Assembly (NCBI RefSeq): GCF_030814115.1
Contig: NZ_JAUSUP010000007.1
Span: forward strand, 1 to 64,000
Direction of reading: 5' to 3'
DNA from: Alkalibacillus filiformis
GTDB taxonomy: Bacteria; Bacillota; Bacilli; Bacillales; Alkalibacillaceae
DNA length: 64,000 nt
Positions 25,840 to 33,823 of the stretch are shown here, one piece after another. The translations under genes were made by a program, and so were the position numbers. The notes beneath the pieces were generated by a model, which was given only the letters and a program-made list of their open reading frames with translations, was not told the origin of the DNA and made no database searches. Each line of letters begins with the position of its first letter. Position 1 is the first letter of the stretch.

Positions 25840-25854
25840 GATGCTACACCTCTC

Positions 25855-28095
25855 TTAAAGTGATTTTGCAACAGGTGAATCTACTGTTAACTGCACTCGC
25901 TCATCGTAATGGCCAATTGTCACGCCTTCACCTTCAACTAACGTGTAAACCACTTGTCCATCTTTTAGCTCAACATTAATTAAACGGCCACGGAAGCGTA
26001 AACTAAAGGAAAAATCATCCCAAGCAGCTACTTGTCTTGGCGCAAAAGTTAATCCTTCTTCTTTTACACGAAGTCCGGCAAAACCGTAAACCATCGCTAA
26101 CCACGTGCCGCCCATATTCGCCATATGCAAGCCGTCTTTCGTGTTTTTGTGTAAATTATCAATATCTAAACGTGCGGTTTCGTTGAAATAATGATACGCT
26201 TTTTCATCGTGTCCAAGTTTTGACGCCATAATGCTAAACACACAGTAAGATAAAGACGAATCGTGTGTTGTCACACGCTCATAATAGTCATACGATTTGC
26301 GGATCGTCTCTTCATCAGCCACATCTTCTACTAAAAAGTGAGCGAGCACGGTATCGGCTTGCTTACACACTTGATAACGGTACAACGTTAGCGGGTGGTA
26401 ATTTAATAGTAGCGGGTATTCTTCTTCAGACGTATTGTCTAAGTCCCACACTTCTTTGTTTAAAAATGTATCATCTTGCTCGTTAATGCCAAGCTCCTCA
26501 TTGTAAGGCAAGAACATGTTCTCTGCCGCTTCATTCCAAAACGCCGCTTCCTCATCAGTCACACCTAGCTTCTCTACTAGACCGCCACCTTGAACGTCTT
26601 GATAAATTTTATAAGCCCACTCCATGTTATACTTCGCCATTGCGTTCGTGTAATAGTTATTATTAACAATACACGTATACTCATCAGGGCCTGTAACGTT
26701 ATTAATTAAAAACTTCCCATCTTTCATAAAGCCTGTGTCAGCCCATAGTCTCGCTGTTTCAATAAGCACTTCTGCTAAATAATCTTCTTTGAACTGCTCA
26801 TCTTTCGTCACTAAGTAGTACTGAATAAAGCTGTACGCAATGTCAGCACTAATGTGATATTGCGCTGTACCTGCTGGGAAAAACGCTGAGCTTTCAGGAC
26901 CTGTAATCGTACGCCACGGGAACAATGCACCTTGCTTATGTCCCATTTCTTTCGCACGCGCTCTTGCTGCATCTAGCGTTGAGTAACGATGTAACAGTAA
27001 GCCTTTTGCAATCTCAGGATTTGTCATTAAGAAAACTGGGAAAATATAAATTTCCGTATCCCAGAAATAATGACCCTCATAACCTTCGCCTGAAAGACCT
27101 TTTGCTGAAATGTTACTCACTGAATCTTTTCCAACTGACTGCAGAAGGTGATACAAGTTAAAACGAATTCCTTCTTGTAAACTGTCATCACCTGACACCG
27201 CCACGTCAGACACACGCCAAAACTCGTCTAAATAACCTTTTTGTTCAGATAAGATTGTATCAAAATCAGCGATCCCTTTTTGAATGTCGATTCCTTTTTG
27301 TAAAAGATCATCACCGTGACGAAGCGTATCTGTATAAACGTTATACTTAATTAAAGACGCCCCATCACCACTGAATGTAAACGTCTCTGTTACGTCATAA
27401 TCGCCACACTCAACGTCGTGCGCACCTTCATGCTCATGACGCGTCACGCAAGCTACTTCTAAATTCGAACGCTCAGTACGTGCTTTTATTTGCGTTAAAC
27501 CTGATTCATTCACCGCCTGATCTGCGTATATAAGTTTCGCATGACCAGAAGCCAAACGCGGATCACCTTTTTCAACGTAGTTCGTCACATCGCCATTTAC
27601 TTTTGATACGAGCTTAATTTCTTTTATGTCAGAAACCGGCTCAACATCTACTTTAATCGCGAACAATTCTTTCGTCACAAATGAAACGACACGCGTGAAC
27701 GTTAATTTTGCTTCTTTTCCATTCGGCGAACGCCAATGAATGTGGCGGACAGAATAACCTTGATCCATGTGAAGCGTACGGTCGAAGCTCACGACCTCCC
27801 CTTCAAATAAGCTAAAACGCTCGCCATCGATTAACACATCAATTTGTTGCGCATCGATCACGTTTGCTAACTTTTGTTGAAAGTCAGGAAAACCAAATAA
27901 CTTCTCCCCGTACTGAATATCTGTCTCTTCATGAAACGCATTAATGTACGTTCCGTGAATCGATTTAAAATCGTCACGATAGCCTTCTTCAAAATTTCCT
28001 CTTACCCCTAAGTAACCATTACCGAGGAACATAAGACTTTCGTTAACTAAAAGCTGCTGTTCATCTAAAGCTGTATTTGATAACTGCCAAGTCAA
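25855..28095 (-). CDS. Glycoside hydrolase family 65 phosphorylase, enzyme 1
   Basis: A 746-residue inverting phosphorylase that would split an alpha-linked glucose disaccharide with phosphate into beta-glucose 1-phosphate and a sugar. Marks: N-terminal beta-sandwich with NESLMFLGNGYLGVRGNFEE, the GHYFWDTEIYIFP stretch near residue 345, the catalytic Glu in NVTGPDEYTCIVNNNYYTN near residue 475, and the phosphate-binding HDSSLS. A GGGAG site before a TTG at 28095 is the best start, shorter than the open frame to 28143. The active-site variant TGPDEYTCIV differs from the second GH65 enzyme in this locus, so the two probably cut different linkages. Linkage cannot be read from sequence. Confidence 0.9.
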   Translation of the reverse strand: MTWQLSNTALDEQQLLVNESLMFLGNGYLGVRGNFEEGYRDDFKSIHGTYINAFHEETDIQYGEKLFGFPDFQQKLANVIDAQQIDVLIDGERFSLFEGEVVSFDRTLHMDQGYSVRHIHWRSPNGKEAKLTFTRVVSFVTKELFAIKVDVEPVSDIKEIKLVSKVNGDVTNYVEKGDPRLASGHAKLIYADQAVNESGLTQIKARTERSNLEVACVTRHEHEGAHDVECGDYDVTETFTFSGDGASLIKYNVYTDTLRHGDDLLQKGIDIQKGIADFDTILSEQKGYLDEFWRVSDVAVSGDDSLQEGIRFNLYHLLQSVGKDSVSNISAKGLSGEGYEGHYFWDTEIYIFPVFLMTNPEIAKGLLLHRYSTLDAARARAKEMGHKQGALFPWRTITGPESSAFFPAGTAQYHISADIAYSFIQYYLVTKDEQFKEDYLAEVLIETARLWADTGFMKDGKFLINNVTGPDEYTCIVNNNYYTNAMAKYNMEWAYKIYQDVQGGGLVEKLGVTDEEAAFWNEAAENMFLPYNEELGINEQDDTFLNKEVWDLDNTSEEEYPLLLNYHPLTLYRYQVCKQADTVLAHFLVEDVADEETIRKSYDYYERVTTHDSSLSYCVFSIMASKLGHDEKAYHYFNETARLDIDNLHKNTKDGLHMANMGGTWLAMVYGFAGLRVKEEGLTFAPRQVAAWDDFSFSLRFRGRLINVELKDGQVVYTLVEGEGVTIGHYDERVQLTVDSPVAKSL

Positions 28096-28157
28096 AATCG
28101 ACACTCCCACTCTATAAAAATTCCGTGACATCTTTTGAAGCAAATTGGTAAATTATG

Positions 28158-28278
28158 TTTTATCAGCGATTTTTCATATATTCCAGCGAAAATTAAATTT
28201 TTCCGGCGAAATCTTAAATAATTCGGCGAAAATCTCTATATTCCGGCGAAACCACCTCATATTCCGGCGAACGCCTGA
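28158..28278 (-). repeat. 20-bp repeat array (inverted), CGCCGGAATAT variant
   Basis: Reverse-complement orientation: TATCAGCGA, then TTCCGGCGAAAA units at 20-base spacing, ending GGCGAACGCC next to the pgmB stop. It separates pgmB from GH65 enzyme 1. Confidence 0.88.
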
Positions 28279-28968
28279 TTACTCCGCCTTCGCACTCACA
28301 CCGAAGCTCTGATATGCTTGAATAATCTCATCAAAATCAAGTTCAGTCGTATCATCGACGCGGTAATCAGCGTGCGATAACGCCTCAGCTGTTCCGACAC
28401 CGACCGAAAACATTCCAGCGCTGTTAACGGCTGTTACGCCAGATGGTGCATCTTCAATGCCGATGCACTCGACATAATCGACACCAAAATAATCTGCTGC
28501 ATTCGTAAACGTCTCAGGGTCAGGTTTACCTTTCGACACTTGTGCGGCATCGACAATATAGTCAAATTGATCAATGAGCTTAAGTTCCTTTAAGACGTGC
28601 GTTGCATTTTTACTCGCTGAACCTAAACCTACTTTAATCCCTTGCTGACGAATCGTTGCTAATAGATCTGTAATGCCTGGTAAAATATCGTCTTCACTTA
28701 TCGTGCCTAATAAGTCGACATAGTGATCATTTTTTTCAGTTGCTAATGCTTCTTTACGCTCAAGTGATAAGTCACTCTGATTAGAATCAAGCGCTAAAAT
28801 TTTCTCTAACGACTCCATACGCCCAACACCTTTTAACTCTTCATTAAACTCGCGGTCAATCGTAATTCCTAAAGAATCGGCTAACCTTTTCCACGCTTGA
28901 TAATGTAATTCAGCCGTATCGGTAATAACACCATCTAAATCAAAAATAAATGCTTTTGGCATGATCAT
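28279..28968 (-). CDS. pgmB: Beta-phosphoglucomutase
   Basis: Converts beta-glucose 1-phosphate, the product of GH65 phosphorylases, to glucose 6-phosphate. The 229-residue HAD protein has the motif I FDLDGVITDTAELHYQAW, GVGRMESLEKIL in the cap, the VGLGSASKNA loop, the lysine in SKGKPDPETF and the acidic GIEDAPSGVTAVNSAGM, all typical of beta-PGM. AAAGGAA lies nine bases before the ATG. Its place between the regulator and a GH65 gene is the standard arrangement of disaccharide phosphorylase loci. Confidence 0.95.
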   Translation of the reverse strand: MIMPKAFIFDLDGVITDTAELHYQAWKRLADSLGITIDREFNEELKGVGRMESLEKILALDSNQSDLSLERKEALATEKNDHYVDLLGTISEDDILPGITDLLATIRQQGIKVGLGSASKNATHVLKELKLIDQFDYIVDAAQVSKGKPDPETFTNAADYFGVDYVECIGIEDAPSGVTAVNSAGMFSVGVGTAEALSHADYRVDDTTELDFDEIIQAYQSFGVSAKAE

Positions 28969-28983
28969 GATTCATGTTCCTTT

Positions 28984-30009
28984 CTACTGCTGTTTCGTTA
29001 TATCTTTAACACTCTCACGTTCTAACAATTTATAATTTAAGTAAATCTCCGTTTCATCAGCCTCACCATCAACAATACGATTCAACAACTGTGCTGCTTG
29101 ACGTCCCATTTCAAAGAAGTCTTGCGCTACTGTCGTTATGCCAGGCGAAGTCATGCCTGCAATCATCGAATCGTCAAAGCCGACGACCGACAAATCTTCA
29201 GGCACAGATAAGCCTAGATCTTGCGCTGCACGCATGACACCATAAGCCATAAGATCACTAAAACAAACGAACGCGGTTGGACGATGAGTTTCTAAAAACG
29301 TTTTCGCTTTCTCATACGCCTCACCATCATCGAAATCCGCATAAAAAACCGGCCTGTCTTCAAACGTTAACCCACTTTCAAGCAATGCCTCTTCTACACC
29401 ACTTAATCGCTCTTCATTGACGTAGGCTTCCTTCGTCCCTGCCATAATTGCGATATCTTCATGACCTTTTTCAATTAAATAGTTCGTGAGCGCCTTAGTT
29501 GCTTCTCTGTTTTGAATCGTCACACTGCCTACACAAGGTTGAGGTTCATCCATTAAGACATCGATTAACACACACGGCACTTCGGTATCGACCATTTCTT
29601 TAAAAAATGGATCATCTAACCGAATCCCTTGCAAAATCGCTCCACCAATATTGCGCTCACGACAAAATTGAACATAACTTTGCTCTTCCTGTTTAAACGA
29701 ATCGGTAAAATAAATTGAAAAATCTAAGTTAAGCTGCTGACTGCCGAAGTAGATCCCTTTAAATAACTCAAATGAATTGTTATCCTTCTGATCGTTTTCT
29801 TCAAAACCAGAGGAGATTAAGCTAATGGCTGAATTTTTCTTAGATGAAAGCATACGAGCAACACGATTTGGTGAATACTCCAACTCATTTGCTGTTTCTA
29901 ACACACGCAGTCTCGTCTTCTCCCCAACATCTGGGTAGTTGTTTAGTGCTTTAGAAACAACTCCGACTGATACACCGGCTTTTTTTGCTACATCTTTAAT
30001 CGACACCAT
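28984..30009 (-). CDS. LacI family transcriptional regulator
   Basis: A repressor of about 341 residues with an N-terminal helix-turn-helix VSIKDVAKKAGVSVGVVSKA, the hinge YSPNRVARMLSSKKN, and a periplasmic-binding-type sugar domain ending in GFDDSMIAGMTSPGITTVAQ. It probably controls this sulfatase/phosphorylase locus through LacI-type operators such as the AAAACGTTTT palindrome before the first GH65 gene. An AGAGGA site favours the ATG at 30009, though a GTG at 30018 overlaps the YesL stop by four bases. The inducer is probably the imported disaccharide or a phosphorylated product. Confidence 0.93.
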   Translation of the reverse strand: MVSIKDVAKKAGVSVGVVSKALNNYPDVGEKTRLRVLETANELEYSPNRVARMLSSKKNSAISLISSGFEENDQKDNNSFELFKGIYFGSQQLNLDFSIYFTDSFKQEEQSYVQFCRERNIGGAILQGIRLDDPFFKEMVDTEVPCVLIDVLMDEPQPCVGSVTIQNREATKALTNYLIEKGHEDIAIMAGTKEAYVNEERLSGVEEALLESGLTFEDRPVFYADFDDGEAYEKAKTFLETHRPTAFVCFSDLMAYGVMRAAQDLGLSVPEDLSVVGFDDSMIAGMTSPGITTVAQDFFEMGRQAAQLLNRIVDGEADETEIYLNYKLLERESVKDITKQQ

Positions 30010-30014
30010 TAACT

Positions 30015-30707
30015 TCACTTCCTCTTTTCAGCTTTGTTTTTGACACTCTCAGTCCAATGATTAAACATTAATAACGCTAAATAAGCGATTCCGACGCCAG
30101 AGAAAAACGGTAACAATGCTGTAAATTGAAATAGCGCAATATACGATAACGCGCCTGTCACAAACAAAATAAACACCGTTAATACTGGGCTACCTACTGT
30201 TGTTAAGGCCGCATACTTCATTAAATCTTTCATCGTCATGTCCATATGAGCTTCCATACAGAAGAAGATCATTTGAAAAGCGAACAATAGCACACCTATG
30301 ACGATCATGACGACAGCTATAAACTGTGAAACATCGATTAAAATATAAAAGTCTACAAACCATATCATCCATATAACAGTGAACAACACATTCGTCTTCA
30401 GAAAACTTTTGTAATGTCGAAATAACGTTCTGAAATAGTGTGTTTGTTTATTTTTCTCATCTTGTTCCAACATCCAGTGCCGAAGCGACATAAACATCGC
30501 CCTTGTCGTTGGGAAATAGACAAACGTGAAGACGACTATGAACAGGACGTAGTGAATCATCGCAAACTTATGGTCACTGACATACCAAGAATAGATCGCA
30601 AACCACGTCGGAATGTTAAGGAAAAACCAACTGACATTCGTTAGTGCCAACCTAGCAACCCAACGTGATAACATGACAATCCATCCTGATAAACTAAACC
30701 CGTTCAT
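30015..30707 (-). CDS. YesL family membrane protein (DUF624)
   Basis: A 230-residue protein with five to six membrane spans, matching the YesL/DUF624 family (LTNVSWFFLNIPTWFAIY, then a FPTTRAMFMSLRHWM region with the conserved PxTRAM pattern). Such proteins are found in Gram-positive sugar ABC importer operons and are thought to assist the permease, without a proven job. It lies 20 bases downstream of the second permease gene and its stop overlaps a possible start of the LacI gene, so it is part of the operon. Confidence 0.85.
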   Translation of the reverse strand: MNGFSLSGWIVMLSRWVARLALTNVSWFFLNIPTWFAIYSWYVSDHKFAMIHYVLFIVVFTFVYFPTTRAMFMSLRHWMLEQDEKNKQTHYFRTLFRHYKSFLKTNVLFTVIWMIWFVDFYILIDVSQFIAVVMIVIGVLLFAFQMIFFCMEAHMDMTMKDLMKYAALTTVGSPVLTVFILFVTGALSYIALFQFTALLPFFSGVGIAYLALLMFNHWTESVKNKAEKRK

Positions 30708-30726
30708 AGTCTCACCTCACACCATA

Positions 30727-31566
30727 TTACTTCACCGCTCCTTCACCAATTCCTCTAATAATGTGTTTCTGTGCGAACACATAGAAGATCACGACCGGAA
30801 TAATCGTTAACACAAGACCTGCCATCGCTTGGTTCCACTGTATCGTAAACTCTCCGAAGAAGTAGAACGTCGCAAGCGGAATCGTACGCAAGCTTTGATC
30901 CGTTAACACTAATGAAGGCAGTAAATAGTCATTCCAAATTTGAATAACATTTAAAATAATAACTGTTACCGTAATCGGTTTTAATATAGGGAATATAATT
31001 TTCCAAAACACGGTAAACTTATTCGCTCCATCAATTTCAGCTGACTCTTCTAATGACACTGGAATTGATTTAATAAATCCATGATATAAGAATACAGCTA
31101 AACTCGCGTTAAATCCAACGTGCATGAAAATTAAACCACTACGCGTATTTAACATCGGTAATCCCGTTGTCGACATGATTTGATCCATAAACTGAATTAA
31201 CGGCATCATAATCGTTTGGAACGGGATTAACATCGTCGCAATAAACGTCATGAAAATAATACGGCTTAACGTATTATCTTTACGCACAAGCATCCACGCA
31301 GTCATCGAGGATAAAATGACGATGATGACAACCGATATAATCGTAATGACTAATGAGTTGAAAAACGCCAACCCAAAGTTCATCCGATCCATTGCACGAA
31401 TATAATGTTCAAACGTTAACGTTTCCGGCAATGCTAATACATTTTCATACAGCTCAGAACGGCTCTTAAACGAGTTAACGAGCATAATATAAACCGGAGA
31501 TAAAAACACTAAAGCTCCTACGACTAACAATATTTCTTTTAAATACTTCTTAAAGAGACGCATCAC
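30727..31566 (-). CDS. Sugar ABC transporter permease, MalG/MsmG type
   Basis: A 279-residue inner permease with six membrane spans. The EAA loop is EESAEIDGANKFTVFWKIIF near residue 172, which contacts the ATPase. The N-terminus and the closing VIFYVFAQKHIIRGIGEGAVK are standard for carbohydrate uptake family 1 (CUT1). The start overlaps the end of the partner permease by four bases. No ATPase gene is in this operon, so the MsmK-type protein must provide energy. Confidence 0.93.
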   Translation of the reverse strand: MMRLFKKYLKEILLVVGALVFLSPVYIMLVNSFKSRSELYENVLALPETLTFEHYIRAMDRMNFGLAFFNSLVITIISVVIIVILSSMTAWMLVRKDNTLSRIIFMTFIATMLIPFQTIMMPLIQFMDQIMSTTGLPMLNTRSGLIFMHVGFNASLAVFLYHGFIKSIPVSLEESAEIDGANKFTVFWKIIFPILKPITVTVIILNVIQIWNDYLLPSLVLTDQSLRTIPLATFYFFGEFTIQWNQAMAGLVLTIIPVVIFYVFAQKHIIRGIGEGAVK

Positions 31567-32438
31567 ATTTCAACCTCTCTCTTCTTCGTCATATAAACTT
31601 GGACTAATGTAATGGCTGCAATGACGATAAAGAAGATAATCGCCTTAGCCTGTCCGTAACCATAGTTGTTATAGCCAAAGATCTCATTATAAATGTGCAT
31701 CGCTAATAGCTCAGTCGAATTAGCTGGACCTCCTGATGTTAAAGACAGGTTGACGTCATAGATCTTGAAACTAAACGATAACGTTAAGAATAAGCTAATC
31801 GTTAAAGCTGGCATTAATAATGGCATGACGATATTTTTCAGACGTTGCCAGTAGTTCGCACCGTCTATTTCAGCTGCTTCCATTACCTCACCTGGAATAC
31901 TTTGAATACCAGCAATGTAAATAATCATCATGTAACCAGCCATTTGCCATGAGAACACGATAACAAGTGCATACATTGCTAAATCACGGTCCGTTAACCA
32001 GTTACGAAACACCTCTTCATTACCTGTTAAATCTCCAATAATTCTAAACCCATCAGAGAAAATGAACTGCCAAATATAACCTAAAATTAATCCACCAATT
32101 AAGTTCGGCATGAAGAACATCGTACGTGCAAAGTTCGCAGACTTAAACGCTGACGTAACTAGTAAGGCAAAACCTAAACCTAATACGTTAACTAATACTA
32201 AACTTAAAATCGTAAACTCTAACGTTAGCCAAGCCGAGTTCACAAAGCGCCCATCGTCTATTAACTCAATATAGTTATCTAATCCAACATACACCATTGG
32301 ATTAGCTGAAAAACCGTCCCATTCAAAAAATGAGTAAAAAATTCCGATAACAAACGGAATTAACACGACCGTCGCAAAAATGATAAACAACGGTAAAACA
32401 AACACTAAATACCATAACTTATTGCGATGTTTACTCAA
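31563..32438 (-). CDS. Sugar ABC transporter permease, MalF/MsmF type
   Basis: A 291-residue CUT1 permease with six spans and the EAA loop EAAEIDGANYWQRLKNIVMP near residue 188. TTG start with AGAGGGATG upstream. It forms the heterodimeric channel with the next gene, overlapping it by four bases. A hairpin in the gap to the binding-protein gene upstream probably lowers expression of the permeases relative to the binding protein. Confidence 0.93.
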   Translation of the reverse strand: MSKHRNKLWYLVFVLPLFIIFATVVLIPFVIGIFYSFFEWDGFSANPMVYVGLDNYIELIDDGRFVNSAWLTLEFTILSLVLVNVLGLGFALLVTSAFKSANFARTMFFMPNLIGGLILGYIWQFIFSDGFRIIGDLTGNEEVFRNWLTDRDLAMYALVIVFSWQMAGYMMIIYIAGIQSIPGEVMEAAEIDGANYWQRLKNIVMPLLMPALTISLFLTLSFSFKIYDVNLSLTSGGPANSTELLAMHIYNEIFGYNNYGYGQAKAIIFFIVIAAITLVQVYMTKKREVEM

Positions 32439-32492
32439 CTTTCATCCCTCTTTTCTAACCTGAACCATGTCACAACCTGTTGTTAAGAAAGG

Positions 32493-32537
32493 AAAAAATA
32501 ACAGGGAACACCTCATTGGGTGACCCTGTTATTTTTT
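32493..32537 (-). terminator. Attenuator hairpin between binding protein and permeases
   Basis: A 14-base stem, AAAAAATAACAGGG with its complement, around a 17-base loop, followed by T-runs. Lying inside the operon, it should pass only part of the transcription, giving excess binding protein over membrane subunits. Confidence 0.8.
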
Positions 32538-32552
32538 TGTCAAAAGATCTTA

Positions 32553-33797
32553 TTACCTCGTTGCACCTTCCCAAACTTCATCTAAACGCTCGATAAATTC
32601 TTCACCTGTCATGCTGTCATCTAAAAAAAACTCTTCTGTAGCTGGTGCTAAATCGTTCGGTACGATGTCAGCTGGGTAGTAGTTGTGTGCCCAAGGAATT
32701 GTGTCACCACTGTTAGAAGCATCTAGTACTTCTTGTGCTAGTGGGTCTAAACCATCTGCATCAATGTGTGTAAATCCAGGCACGTGATTAAATTCATCAA
32801 CCATATACTCTTGACCGACATCACTATTGTGTAACCACTCTAAGAAATCTTTTGCTGCATCAATTTCAGCTTGCTCTTTATTAGCGTTAACGCCCCAGTT
32901 ACCACCAACGCCAACGATTTGCTTATCATTACCGTCTAATGGGAATGGCATTAAACCTACTTCAAAATCTAAGTCATAATCATTTAACATTGAAACAACC
33001 CAGTTACCTTGGTGAATCATCGCTGTTTCACCATTTACGAAGTCACCAACTTGACGGTCATAGTTCACATCAAGTGGATTAACAGTGTGTTCACGAATCG
33101 CTTCCATAAACTGACCGAACTCTTGGAATTCAGGCGTTTCAGACATTGCCACTTCGCCGTCATTTAACTGATCAATGAAACCCATGTAATCGTCTTGTAG
33201 CGAGAACGGATAGTTACTAATGTGTCCAATTAAGAAGTAAGCTTCTTGTGAAAGCGTCAGACCGTTAATACCTTCTTCTTCAAAGTCTTGTAACGCTTGA
33301 ACGAATGACTCGTAATCTGTAATATCTTCAGGGTCAACTAAGTCTTTGTTATAAACTAAACCGAAACCTTCAATACCATATGGTAGACCAACTAAACGGT
33401 CTTCGTACTCTAATCCCATTTCAGGTGCAACGTCATCAGCTAATGACATGTCGCTTAAATCATATAAATATGAATCTAGCTGATCGGCTACTTGAATGTT
33501 TTGTACTGTCATAATTGAAGGACCTTGGTTACTGTTTAGGCGAACTTGTAGTTGTGATAAATAGTCATCACCTGTCGTCCCCCAAACATCAACCTCAATA
33601 CCTGTTTCCTCTTCATACATTTCCGCTAACTCTTCTAGTGGCTCAGAGATTTCTACTTTACTTTGGAAAACTGAGATTTGTTCAACCTCACCGTCTTCAT
33701 TCACACCACTTTCAGCATCGTCACCATTGCCACCACACGCTGCTAACACTAGCATTGCTGCAACAAAAAGTGTAAAAAATAACTTATTAAATTTCAT
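32553..33797 (-). CDS. Sugar-binding lipoprotein of ABC importer
   Basis: A 414-residue extracellular solute-binding protein of family 1. It starts with a lipoprotein signal (MKFNKLFF..., lipobox LAAC, Cys21), followed by an acidic linker and the MalE-like fold with GLPYGIEGFGLVYNKDLV, GETAMIHQGNWVVS and VGGNWGVNANKEQ. It captures the oligosaccharide at the outer membrane face and delivers it to the two permeases. GGGGAGG precedes the ATG. The protein is very acidic, as usual for secreted proteins of salt-loving bacilli. Confidence 0.93.
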   Translation of the reverse strand: MKFNKLFFTLFVAAMLVLAACGGNGDDAESGVNEDGEVEQISVFQSKVEISEPLEELAEMYEEETGIEVDVWGTTGDDYLSQLQVRLNSNQGPSIMTVQNIQVADQLDSYLYDLSDMSLADDVAPEMGLEYEDRLVGLPYGIEGFGLVYNKDLVDPEDITDYESFVQALQDFEEEGINGLTLSQEAYFLIGHISNYPFSLQDDYMGFIDQLNDGEVAMSETPEFQEFGQFMEAIREHTVNPLDVNYDRQVGDFVNGETAMIHQGNWVVSMLNDYDLDFEVGLMPFPLDGNDKQIVGVGGNWGVNANKEQAEIDAAKDFLEWLHNSDVGQEYMVDEFNHVPGFTHIDADGLDPLAQEVLDASNSGDTIPWAHNYYPADIVPNDLAPATEEFFLDDSMTGEEFIERLDEVWEGATR

Positions 33798-33823
33798 AAA
33801 ATTTTCCTCCCCTATAAAACTGA